Assembly: GCA_000759755.1 (NCBI GenBank)
Contig: BBMW01000013.1
Coordinates: forward strand, 62,001-126,000
DNA length: 64,000 nt
Direction of reading: 5' to 3'
DNA from: Citrobacter werkmanii NBRC 105721
GTDB lineage: Bacteria; Pseudomonadota; Gammaproteobacteria; Enterobacterales; Enterobacteriaceae
Shown here: positions 56,469-64,000 of the stretch, piece by piece
How positions within the stretch are numbered: position 1 is the first letter of the stretch
Layout of the letters: each line of letters begins with the position of its first letter
Notes under the pieces: generated by a model
What the model saw: only the letters and a program-made list of their open reading frames with translations
Told to the model about the DNA's origin: nothing
Database searches by the model: none
Made by a program: the position numbers and the translations under genes

Positions 56469-59312
56469 ATGCCAAATCCCAAATCTTACTCTCGTATTGC
56501 CATCGCGGTTTCAGCCGCATTAACGTCTATGGTATTTTCAGCCCATGCAGCCTGGGTTGATGTTGATAGTCTTCCTTCCAGCGGTCTGGTTAGCAGTCTG
56601 CCCCCGGAATTGCAGGCAATAATCCCAGCGCAGGCCAATGCCAATTTCGCTAAAACCAGCGCCATGCCAAATTATGTTTATCAGTGGAGTGCTGGCACCA
56701 TTCCCGTTTATGGTAATGGATTAACGTTGAATGGACCCGGTGCAGAAGCTTTTGAGCACTCTGTTACTGTTATTCAGAACAGCGCGACGGGTAGCCCGGG
56801 CGTTATTTTCGGTGACGATCTGACGATCCGCACCCAGTCGAAAAATGCCGCCAATAATGGAAAAGATGTTGACGGTATTCGCACGCACGGGGCCAATACG
56901 CCGGATAACCCGGTCTTTATCATCACCGGAGATCGCACCAGTATTTATGTGGATGGTCAGGATGGTGATGGTATTAACGCCGGTTATAACGCGATAGGCC
57001 AGGGCTGGATAGGCTCGGCTAAAATCTACGTCGGTGACGATCTGTACATCAAAACGACGGGTAACCAGGGGCGTGGTATCACCGCCAATGCCATGCGAGA
57101 TGCGACGCTTGCCAAAAATACGATTGTTGTTGGCGATCGTGCGCACATTGTGACGACCGGCGACGGCTCTGAAGGCATTCGCTCCGGGCAGAGCGGTTCC
57201 TCGATCCTGCTTGGCAATGACGCCACCATTGAGACATCGGGTACCTCTTCCACGGGCATTTATGCCGCCTCATCTTCCAAAACGGAACTGGGCAATAACG
57301 CCACTATTACGGTTAACGGCGCGAGTGCGCATGCGGTCTATTCCACCAACGCGACCGTGAACCTGGGCGATAACGCGACGATTAGCGTGAACAGTTCTGG
57401 AAAAGCGGCTTCATACAGCAAAGCACCACGCGGACTGTTTGCGATCTCACGCGGGGCGATAAATCTGGCCGGTGGTGCCGCCATTACTATGGTGGGCGAC
57501 CACAGTACTGAAAGCTATGCCATCAGCACCGAAACGGGCGGTACCGTAGACGGATCCACCGGTGGACGCTTTCTTATCGACGGCGATCTTCATGCTGCCG
57601 GAGCGATAGCCGCGACCAGTAGTTTGCCCCAGCAAAACAGTACGATTAAGCTCAACATGACCGATAATTCGTTATGGAACGGGGCGTCTTATATCACCAG
57701 CGCGACCGCCGGGACGGGGGTAATCTCTCTGCAAATGAGCGATGCGACCTGGAATATGACCAACAGCTCAACGCTGACCGACCTGACGTTGAACAGCGGG
57801 GCAGTGGTTAACTTTGGCCATGTTGACGGCGAACCGTGGCAGACGCTTACGATTAATGAAGATTTTACCGGGAATGGCGGCAAACTGGTTTTCAATACCG
57901 TCCTGAATGACGATGCCTCCGAAACCAATAAATTGACAGTGCTTGGTAACACGACGGGTAATGCCTTTGTGGCGGTGAACAACATTGGCGGTACCGGGGC
58001 GCAGACTGTTGAAGGTATTGAGATAATTGAGGTTGCTGGCAATTCTGACGGCACATTTGAAAAAGCGAGCCGTATTGTTGCCGGGGCGTACGACTATAAC
58101 GTTGTGCAGAAGGGCAACAACTGGTATCTGACCAGCTTTATTTCTGCTCCGCCCGATCCGGTGGACCCTGTTGACCCTGATCCCGTAGACCCGGACCCGG
58201 TTGATCCCATCGACCCCGACCCCGTTGACCCGGATCCGGTGGATCCGATTATCCCTGATCCAGTTAACCCTGACCCGACCGATCCTGTGGACCCGGTTAT
58301 TCCTGGACCGGAAGAGCCTCATGTTCCGCCGGTCACAGAGCAACAGTATCGTCCGGAAGCCGGCAGCTATCTGGCGAACAATTATGCCGCTAACACGCTG
58401 TTCATGACCCGACTGCATGATCGCCTGGGGGAAACCCAGTACGTTGACATGCTGACCGGTGAGAAAAAAGTTACCAGCCTGTGGATGCGTAACGTTGGCG
58501 CGCATACCCGCTTCAAAGACGGTAGTGGGCAGTTGAAAACCCAAAGTAACAGCTACGTCTTACAGTTAGGCGGCGATCTGGCGCAGTGGAGTAGCGACGG
58601 CCTCGACCGCTGGCATATTGGCGCGATGGCAGGTTATGCCAACAGCCAGAACCGCACGCAGTCCAGCCTGACCGGTTACCACTCTCGTGGTCAGGTCACC
58701 GGTTACAGTGTGGGACTGTACGGCACCTGGTATGCCAATGACGCCGACAAGACCGGTACCTACGTGGATACCTGGGCGCTGTACAACTGGTTTGATAACA
58801 AAGTGATGGGCCAGGAGCAGGCGACAGAGAAATACAAATCCAGCGGGATAACCGCTTCTGTTGAAGCTGGTTACAGCTTCAAACTTGGCGAAAGCGAGCG
58901 CAATAGCTACTGGCTGCAACCGAAAGCGCAAGTGGTGTGGATGGACGTGCAGGCCGACAGCCATCGCGAAGCGAACGGGACCCGCGTGAAGGATGACACC
59001 GATGGCAACCTGATGACTCGTCTGGGCGTGAAAGCCTTTATCAACGGCCACAACGCCATCGACGACGGCAAATCTCGCGAGTTCCAGCCGTTTGTCGAAG
59101 CCAACTGGATCCATAACACGCAGTCTGCCAGCGTGAAGATGGACGATGTGAGAAACGACATGCGCGGCACGAAGAATATCGGCGAGCTGAAAGTGGGGGT
59201 TGAAGGTCAAATCACTCCGCGCCTCAACGTGTGGAGCAATGTGGCCCAACAGGTTGGCGACAAAGGCTACAGTGATACCCGCGGTATGCTCGGCGTAAAA
59301 TATAATTTCTAA
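56469..59312 (+). CDS. MisL-like autotransporter adhesin
   Basis: A 947-residue type V secreted protein. The signal peptide (about residues 1-27, ending SAHA) is followed by a passenger of repeated beta-helix rungs (GNNATITVNG-type turns, about 28-555). A Pro/Asp-rich linker spans about 556-620, and a 12-strand AIDA-type beta-barrel (about 640-947) ends in Tyr-Asn-Phe. Length and plan match Salmonella MisL (955), a fibronectin-binding intestinal adhesin. It sits beside marT/fidL homologues and selC, as in SPI-3. A terminator follows. Confidence 0.85.
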   Translation: MPNPKSYSRIAIAVSAALTSMVFSAHAAWVDVDSLPSSGLVSSLPPELQAIIPAQANANFAKTSAMPNYVYQWSAGTIPVYGNGLTLNGPGAEAFEHSVTVIQNSATGSPGVIFGDDLTIRTQSKNAANNGKDVDGIRTHGANTPDNPVFIITGDRTSIYVDGQDGDGINAGYNAIGQGWIGSAKIYVGDDLYIKTTGNQGRGITANAMRDATLAKNTIVVGDRAHIVTTGDGSEGIRSGQSGSSILLGNDATIETSGTSSTGIYAASSSKTELGNNATITVNGASAHAVYSTNATVNLGDNATISVNSSGKAASYSKAPRGLFAISRGAINLAGGAAITMVGDHSTESYAISTETGGTVDGSTGGRFLIDGDLHAAGAIAATSSLPQQNSTIKLNMTDNSLWNGASYITSATAGTGVISLQMSDATWNMTNSSTLTDLTLNSGAVVNFGHVDGEPWQTLTINEDFTGNGGKLVFNTVLNDDASETNKLTVLGNTTGNAFVAVNNIGGTGAQTVEGIEIIEVAGNSDGTFEKASRIVAGAYDYNVVQKGNNWYLTSFISAPPDPVDPVDPDPVDPDPVDPIDPDPVDPDPVDPIIPDPVNPDPTDPVDPVIPGPEEPHVPPVTEQQYRPEAGSYLANNYAANTLFMTRLHDRLGETQYVDMLTGEKKVTSLWMRNVGAHTRFKDGSGQLKTQSNSYVLQLGGDLAQWSSDGLDRWHIGAMAGYANSQNRTQSSLTGYHSRGQVTGYSVGLYGTWYANDADKTGTYVDTWALYNWFDNKVMGQEQATEKYKSSGITASVEAGYSFKLGESERNSYWLQPKAQVVWMDVQADSHREANGTRVKDDTDGNLMTRLGVKAFINGHNAIDDGKSREFQPFVEANWIHNTQSASVKMDDVRNDMRGTKNIGELKVGVEGQITPRLNVWSNVAQQVGDKGYSDTRGMLGVKYNF

Positions 59313-59330
59313 TGTAAGTGAGTAATGAAA

Positions 59331-59367
59331 AAGCCGCTGATTCACCGATCGGCGGCTTTATTTTTTT
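59331..59367 (+). terminator. Rho-independent terminator after the misL-like gene
   Basis: AAGCCGC (59331-59337) pairs with GCGGCTT (59352-59358), followed by T-rich sequence including seven T (59361-59367). Confidence 0.8.
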
Positions 59368-59376
59368 GGAATCGTA

Positions 59377-59407
59377 GTCCGGGATAAGCGTCAGCGCCAT
59401 CCGGCAT
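59377..59407. repeat. REP-like element
   Basis: GTCCGGGATAAGCG and the imperfect complement CGCCATCCGGC mark a degenerate REP unit downstream of the adhesin gene. Confidence 0.6.
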
Positions 59408-59410
59408 CAG

Positions 59411-59441
59411 GTTAACATGTAAGCGCCACTTACATGTTAAC
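59411..59441. repeat. Perfect 13-bp inverted repeat near selC
   Basis: GTTAACATGTAAG (59411-59423) and CTTACATGTTAAC (59429-59441) are exact inverted copies around a 5-base loop. No T run follows on either side, so a terminator is unlikely. It directly abuts the REP-like element. Confidence 0.7.
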
Positions 59442-59448
59442 TCGCAAT

Positions 59449-59682
59449 TCAATGGAGAGTCGCCAGCGTGCTCTCAATTCTTTTTAACTTCTGATTTGCT
59501 TCTTGCAGCTCATCCTGCAGCCGTTGTTCCTGTTCGCCGTAGACCATCAGGACGATACAACCATTCATCACTGGCAAACATAATAAATTCGCCTGTCGGG
59601 GATTGTGGAAGGTGTTTATTCGAAATGTCGCCTCCGTTTCAATCTGACTAATCGCGCAGCAGTCAACGTAGTATGCCAGAGA
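59449..59682 (-). pseudogene. Open-frame remnant with a coiled-coil C-terminus, beside selC
   Basis: A minus-strand frame of 78 codons is open from 59682 to a TGA at 59449-59451. It ends in a heptad-like tail (QEQRLQDELQEANQKLKRIE), typical of a short coiled coil, preceded by a hydrophobic patch. The first ATG (59568) would give only 39 residues. The upstream part lacks a start, so it looks like the 3' remnant of a larger gene, though a small gene cannot be excluded. The family is not recognised. Confidence 0.4.
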
Positions 59683-59745
59683 TCAACACAGGATAAAGAA
59701 AGCTAAAAAGAGATGTGATTTAAGAAGAACTTACTTGAGGAACTT

Positions 59746-59840
59746 TGGCGGAAGATCACAGGAGTCGAACCTGCCCGGGAACGCTGGCGTCCCCAACTGG
59801 ATTTGAAGTCCAGCCACCTCACCGGAGATGACGATCTTCC
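59746..59840 (-). tRNA. selC: tRNA-Sec (anticodon UCA)
   Basis: The 95-base gene reads on the minus strand from GGAAGATCGTC to the encoded CCA end. It has the long variable arm, the 8-bp acceptor stem and the anticodon loop CTTCAAA with UCA, all typical of selenocysteine tRNA. It is nearly identical to E. coli selC. The 3' end faces the accessory block; selC is a classic integration site for islands such as SPI-3 and LEE. Confidence 0.97.
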
Positions 59841-60130
59841 GCGCCTCGATTGCTACATGGAGGCGGGGCGCATTATAGCTACTTCCTCGGGTTTCCACAC
59901 CCCCTCACTCACTTTTTTAACTTCCGTTTCTCCTTACCATGACCCCTTTCAAATAAATCTCTACAAAATCCATCACTTACAATTAGACATATTTTTAGAC
60001 GCTACTCCGATCACAGAAAACAAGAATCGTAATTTGATAACGAGATATCGGAATACCCGCGCTCACAGGGATGGTTTACAAGAACTGTAACCGGTACCAG
60101 TGCGTGTGAAAGTGCCAACAAGGATGCGTA

Positions 60131-61513
60131 ATGAAAAGTGAGATTCTGTCTGTTAAGGAGAAGATTGGTTACGGCATGGGCGATGCCGCCAGCCACATCA
60201 TCTTCGATAACGTCATGTTATATATGATGTTCTTTTATACCGATATCTTTGGTATCCCGGCCGGATTTGTCGGCACGATGTTCTTACTGGCCCGCGCGCT
60301 GGATGCCATCTCAGACCCCTGCATGGGGCTGCTTGCTGACCGTACCCGTTCACGTTGGGGGAAGTTTCGTCCGTGGGTGCTGTTTGGCGCGCTGCCGTTT
60401 GGTCTGGTTTGTGTTCTCGCCTACAGCACGCCCGACTTCAGCCTGCACGGCAAAATGATTTATGCCGTCATCACCTATACGCTGTTAACCCTGCTTTATA
60501 CCGTGGTGAATATCCCTTATTGCGCGCTGGGCGGCGTGATCACCAATGACCCGACGCAACGTATCTCCCTGCAATCGTGGCGCTTTGTGCTGGCGACGGC
60601 GGGCGGCATGCTCTCCACCGTCCTGATGATGCCGCTGGTAAAGCTGATTGGCGGTGAAAACAAGGCCCTGGGCTTCCAGGGAGGAATCGCAGTGCTCTCG
60701 GTTGTGGCGTTCCTGATGCTCGCATTCTGCTTCTTCACCACCAAAGAACGTGTTGAAGCGCCGCCAACCAACAATTCAATGCGTGAAGACCTGCGCGACA
60801 TCTGGCAGAACGACCAGTGGCGTATTGTCGGCTTACTCACCATCCTCAACATTATGGCGGTCTGCATTCGCGGCGGCGCGATGATGTATTACGTTACCTG
60901 GATTTTGGGCACACCGGAAGTATTTGTCGCCTTCCTCACCACCTATTGTGTCGGCAACCTGATTGGCTCTGCGCTGGCAAAACCACTGACCGACTGGAAA
61001 TGCAAAGTTAGCGTCTTCTGGTGGACGAACGCCCTGCTGGCCGTCATCAGCGTGGCGATGTTCTTCGTACCGATGCACGCCAACATCACCATGTTTGTCT
61101 TTATCTTCGTGATTGGCGTCCTGCATCAGCTCGTGACGCCAATCCAGTGGGTCATGATGTCCGACACCGTCGATTACGGGGAGTGGTGTAACGGCAAACG
61201 TCTGACGGGGATCAGCTTTGCGGGAACGTTGTTCGTGCTCAAACTGGGTCTGGCGCTTGGCGGGGCGCTGATCGGCTGGATGCTGGCAGGCGGTGGCTAC
61301 GATGCCGCGGCGAAAACGCAAAACAGCGCCACCATCACCATCATCATTGCATTGTTCACCCTTATTCCGGCTATTTGTTACCTGCTGAGTGCTGTGATCG
61401 CCAAACGCTTCTACACCCTGAAAACCCCGTATCTGACTGAAATTATGCGTCAACTGGCACAGGGGGCACACCGTAATCAGCAGGATTTTACGACGAAAGA
61501 ATTACAGAACTAA
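60131..61513 (+). CDS. yicJ: YicJ, glycoside/sodium symporter (GPH family)
   Basis: A 460-residue inner-membrane protein with 12 membrane segments, the same length as E. coli YicJ. It belongs to the GPH cation symporter family (signature [20 protein letters not shown]). It is thought to import the xylosides split by YicI. It lies ten bases upstream of yicI in one operon. The 290-base A/T-rich gap to selC carries no gene. Confidence 0.95.
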   Translation: MKSEILSVKEKIGYGMGDAASHIIFDNVMLYMMFFYTDIFGIPAGFVGTMFLLARALDAISDPCMGLLADRTRSRWGKFRPWVLFGALPFGLVCVLAYSTPDFSLHGKMIYAVITYTLLTLLYTVVNIPYCALGGVITNDPTQRISLQSWRFVLATAGGMLSTVLMMPLVKLIGGENKALGFQGGIAVLSVVAFLMLAFCFFTTKERVEAPPTNNSMREDLRDIWQNDQWRIVGLLTILNIMAVCIRGGAMMYYVTWILGTPEVFVAFLTTYCVGNLIGSALAKPLTDWKCKVSVFWWTNALLAVISVAMFFVPMHANITMFVFIFVIGVLHQLVTPIQWVMMSDTVDYGEWCNGKRLTGISFAGTLFVLKLGLALGGALIGWMLAGGGYDAAAKTQNSATITIIIALFTLIPAICYLLSAVIAKRFYTLKTPYLTEIMRQLAQGAHRNQQDFTTKELQN

Positions 61514-61523
61514 GGAACCGATT

Positions 61524-63842
61524 ATGAAAATTAGCGACGGAAACTGGCTGATTCATCCTGGTCTGAATGTGATTAATCCAATCCAGGTGTTCGAGGTTGA
61601 ACAGCAAGGTAATGAGATGCTGGTCTACGTTGCGCCGCGTGACGTGCGTGAACGGACCTGGCAACTCGATACCCCGTTGTTCACGCTGCGCCTTTTCTCG
61701 CCGCAGGAAGGCGTGGTAGGTGTCCGGATGGAGCACTTCCAGGGTGCGCTGGATACCGGTCCGCATTACCCGCTGAACGTGCAGCAGGACGTAAAGGTTG
61801 AGATGCAGAACACCTCTGAGTTCGCTGAGCTGAAGAGCGGTAATTTGAGCGTTCGCGTCACCAAAGGCGAGCTCTGGTCGCTGGATTTCCTGCGCAACGG
61901 TGAACGTATTACCGGCAGCCAGTTGAAAAACAACGGCTATGTACAGGACGTCAACAGCGGACGCAATTACATGTTCGAGCGCCTGGATCTGGGCGTCGGT
62001 GAAACGGTGTACGGGCTGGGCGAGCGCTTTACCGCGCTGGTACGTAATGGGCAGACGGTAGAGACCTGGAACCGCGATGGCGGCACCAGTACCGAGCAGT
62101 CTTACAAGAATATCCCGTTCTATATCACCAACCGTGGCTACGGCGTGCTGGTGAACCATCCGCAGTGCGTGTCGTTTGAAATCGGTTCTGAGAAAGTGTC
62201 GAAAGTGCAGTTCAGCGTCGAAAGCGAGTATCTGGAATATTTCGTCATCGACGGCCCGACGCCGAAAGCGGTGCTGGATCGCTATACCCGCTTTACCGGT
62301 CGTCCGGCGCTGCCGCCAGCCTGGTCATTTGGCCTGTGGCTCACCACCTCGTTCACTACCAACTACGACGAAGCGACGGTAAACAGCTTTATCGACGGCA
62401 TGGCGGAGCGCAACCTGCCGCTGCACGTTTTCCACTTCGACTGCTTCTGGATGAAGGCTTTCCAGTGGTGCGACTTTGAGTGGGACCCGCAGACCTTCCC
62501 GGACCCGGAAGGCATGATCCGCCGCCTGAAAGAAAAAGGCCTGAAGGTCTGCGTATGGATCAACCCGTACATCGGCCAGAAATCACCTGTTTTCAAGGAG
62601 CTGAAAGAGAAAGGTTATCTGCTCAAGCGCCCGGACGGTTCCGTCTGGCAGTGGGATAAATGGCAGCCGGGGCTGGCGATTTATGACTTCACCAACCCGG
62701 AAGCTTGCGAATGGTATGCCGATAAGCTGAAAGGCCTGGTAGAGATGGGCGTGGACTGCTTCAAAACTGATTTCGGCGAGCGTATTCCGACCGACGTGCG
62801 CTGGTTCAACGAGGCTGACCCGCAGAAAATGCACAACCACTACGCCTATATTTACAATGAGCTGGTGTGGAACGTGCTGAAAGAGACCGTCGGTGAAGAA
62901 GAGGCGGTGCTGTTCGCCCGTTCAGCCTCCGTGGGCGCACAACAGTTCCCGGTGCACTGGGGTGGCGACTGCTACGCCAACTATGAATCGATGGCCGAAA
63001 GCCTGCGCGGCGGCCTGTCCATTGGTCTCTCCGGCTTTGGCTTCTGGAGTCATGACATCGGCGGCTTCGAAAACACCGCCCCTGCGGACGTCTATAAGCG
63101 CTGGTGTGCATTCGGGCTGCTCTCCAGCCACAGCCGTCTGCATGGCAGCAAATCCTACCGTGTGCCATGGGCGTACGACGAAGAGTCCTGCGACGTGGTG
63201 CGCTACTTCACCGAAATGAAGTGCCGCATGATGCCGTACCTGTATCGCGAAGCAGCGCGCGCCAATGAGCTCGGAACGCCGATGATGCGCGCAATGATGC
63301 TGGAGTTCCCGGACGATCCTGCATGCGATTATCTCGACCGCCAGTATATGCTGGGTGACTCGGTAATGGTGGCGCCAGTGTTTTCCGAAGTCGGTGATGT
63401 GCAGTTCTACCTGCCGGAAGGGCGTTGGACGCATCTGTGGCACAACGACGAAATTCGGGGCAGCCGTTGGCATAAACAGCAGCACGATTTCCTGAGCCTG
63501 CCGGTGTACGTGCGCGACAATACCTTACTGGCGCTGGGCAGTAATAACCAGAAGCCGGACTACGCGTGGCATGAAGAGACCGCATTCCAGTTGTTCCATC
63601 TGCAAGAAGGTAGGGAAGCGGTCTGTGAAGTACCATCGATGGACGGCTCGGTTATCTTCACGCTGAAAGCGATACGCACGGGTAACAGCATTACCGTACA
63701 AGGTCGCGGTGAAGCGCATAACTGGACGTTGTGCCTGCGTAATATCCCGCAAGTTAGCAGCGTGAAGGGCGGTTCACATGCCAGCAACGAGTGGGGCGTA
63801 GTGGTGACCCCTGAAGGTGACGGGCTGACGATTACCCTGTAA
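61524..63842 (+). CDS. yicI: YicI, GH31 alpha-xylosidase
   Basis: A 772-residue GH31 enzyme, the same length as E. coli YicI. The catalytic nucleophile is Asp416 in FKTDFGE, and the acid/base is Asp482 in HWGGDCY, both at the E. coli positions. It releases alpha-xylose from isoprimeverose-like xylosides in the cytoplasm. ATG at 61524 follows AAGGAA. Confidence 0.97.
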   Translation: MKISDGNWLIHPGLNVINPIQVFEVEQQGNEMLVYVAPRDVRERTWQLDTPLFTLRLFSPQEGVVGVRMEHFQGALDTGPHYPLNVQQDVKVEMQNTSEFAELKSGNLSVRVTKGELWSLDFLRNGERITGSQLKNNGYVQDVNSGRNYMFERLDLGVGETVYGLGERFTALVRNGQTVETWNRDGGTSTEQSYKNIPFYITNRGYGVLVNHPQCVSFEIGSEKVSKVQFSVESEYLEYFVIDGPTPKAVLDRYTRFTGRPALPPAWSFGLWLTTSFTTNYDEATVNSFIDGMAERNLPLHVFHFDCFWMKAFQWCDFEWDPQTFPDPEGMIRRLKEKGLKVCVWINPYIGQKSPVFKELKEKGYLLKRPDGSVWQWDKWQPGLAIYDFTNPEACEWYADKLKGLVEMGVDCFKTDFGERIPTDVRWFNEADPQKMHNHYAYIYNELVWNVLKETVGEEEAVLFARSASVGAQQFPVHWGGDCYANYESMAESLRGGLSIGLSGFGFWSHDIGGFENTAPADVYKRWCAFGLLSSHSRLHGSKSYRVPWAYDEESCDVVRYFTEMKCRMMPYLYREAARANELGTPMMRAMMLEFPDDPACDYLDRQYMLGDSVMVAPVFSEVGDVQFYLPEGRWTHLWHNDEIRGSRWHKQQHDFLSLPVYVRDNTLLALGSNNQKPDYAWHEETAFQLFHLQEGREAVCEVPSMDGSVIFTLKAIRTGNSITVQGRGEAHNWTLCLRNIPQVSSVKGGSHASNEWGVVVTPEGDGLTITL

Positions 63843-63859
63843 ATGTAGCCGACGTGGTG

Positions 63860-63880
63860 CCGGATGCATTTTATCCGGCC
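63860..63880. repeat. REP-like palindrome after yicI
   Basis: GCCGGAT (63860-63866) and ATCCGGC (63874-63880) form a short palindrome. The remaining 120 bases to the window edge are A/T-rich and show no gene. Confidence 0.65.
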
Positions 63881-64000
63881 CACGATGCGAGCAGCGTTCC
63901 AGATCTGAAAATCAAAAATATTCTGACTTAAAAAATTACCTACCCATATTTGCGAGCGCTATCACTCTAATTCCCGTAAAAAATGTGATCTGCGCCGTAA

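Noticed and set aside
58147-58330. CRISPR-like repeat array
   Set aside because: The repeats are in-frame codons for a Pro/Asp linker, without constant repeats and unique spacers.
57768-58544. 258-codon minus-strand frame within the adhesin gene
   Set aside because: It is the reverse reading of the repetitive passenger and linker; the apparent Arg/Val repeats arise from the Pro/Asp repeat on the other strand.
59746-59775. Attachment-site repeat of the selC 3' end elsewhere in the window
   Set aside because: I looked for a second copy of the tRNA 3' end near yicL and in the accessory block and saw only short partial matches such as GGAAGATCGG near 48575, too short to call.

Overview
The window is a stretch of enterobacterial chromosome. 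Gene order follows the Escherichia coli K-12 core from cbrA through ibpAB, yidE, yidKJHGF, emrD, tisB/istR, ivbL-ilvBN, uhpABCT, yicN, nepI, nlpA and yicL to selC, yicJ and yicI. Several added blocks are typical of Salmonella or Citrobacter: the deoQKPX deoxyribose locus and a MarT/FidL/MisL set beside selC, as in Salmonella pathogenicity island 3. The mixture of E. coli-like synteny and Salmonella-like loci suggests Citrobacter (inference; no species marker is present).

Left part (1-13.2 kb): the tail of an unidentified gene, cbrA, yidR, the lipoprotein gene yidQ, the small heat-shock operon ibpAB with a sigma-32 promoter and RNA-thermometer leaders, a dinD pseudogene broken by two stop codons, the transporter yidE, the AraC-type regulator yidL, and the yidK-yidJ / yidH-yidG-yidF genes (solute symporter, sulfatase, two small membrane proteins, and a full-length radical-SAM sulfatase maturase).

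Middle (13.2-32.7 kb): the D-serine locus dsdC/dsdXA, a secreted GH5-like glycosidase, emrD, an EamA transporter, the SOS toxin TisB with its antisense RNA IstR, the ivbL-ilvBN acetolactate synthase operon with its attenuator, deoQ/deoKPX, and the hexose-phosphate uptake system uhpABC-uhpT.

Right part (32.7-64 kb): a five-gene sugar-acid operon (DapA-type aldolase, UxaA/GarD-type dehydratase, MFS carrier, DgoK, DgoA) with a divergent IclR regulator and a tandem operator; then yicN, nepI, a GH1 glycosidase, yicS, a GNAT protein, a truncated regulator, an Rpn nuclease with an internal small gene, nlpA and yicL. Between yicL and selC lies about 13 kb absent from K-12: two LysR regulators with oxidoreductase-type genes, a C69 dipeptidase, and the FidL-MarT / LuxR-MisL adhesin locus. 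selC (tRNA-Sec), yicJ and yicI close the window. No rRNA, CRISPR array, transposase or integrase was seen.

The most interesting leads are the intragenic antitoxin-like gene inside the Rpn nuclease, the long inverted repeat covering the uhpT promoter and ribosome-binding site, the sugar-acid operon of unknown substrate, and the MarT/LuxR/MisL regulatory node.
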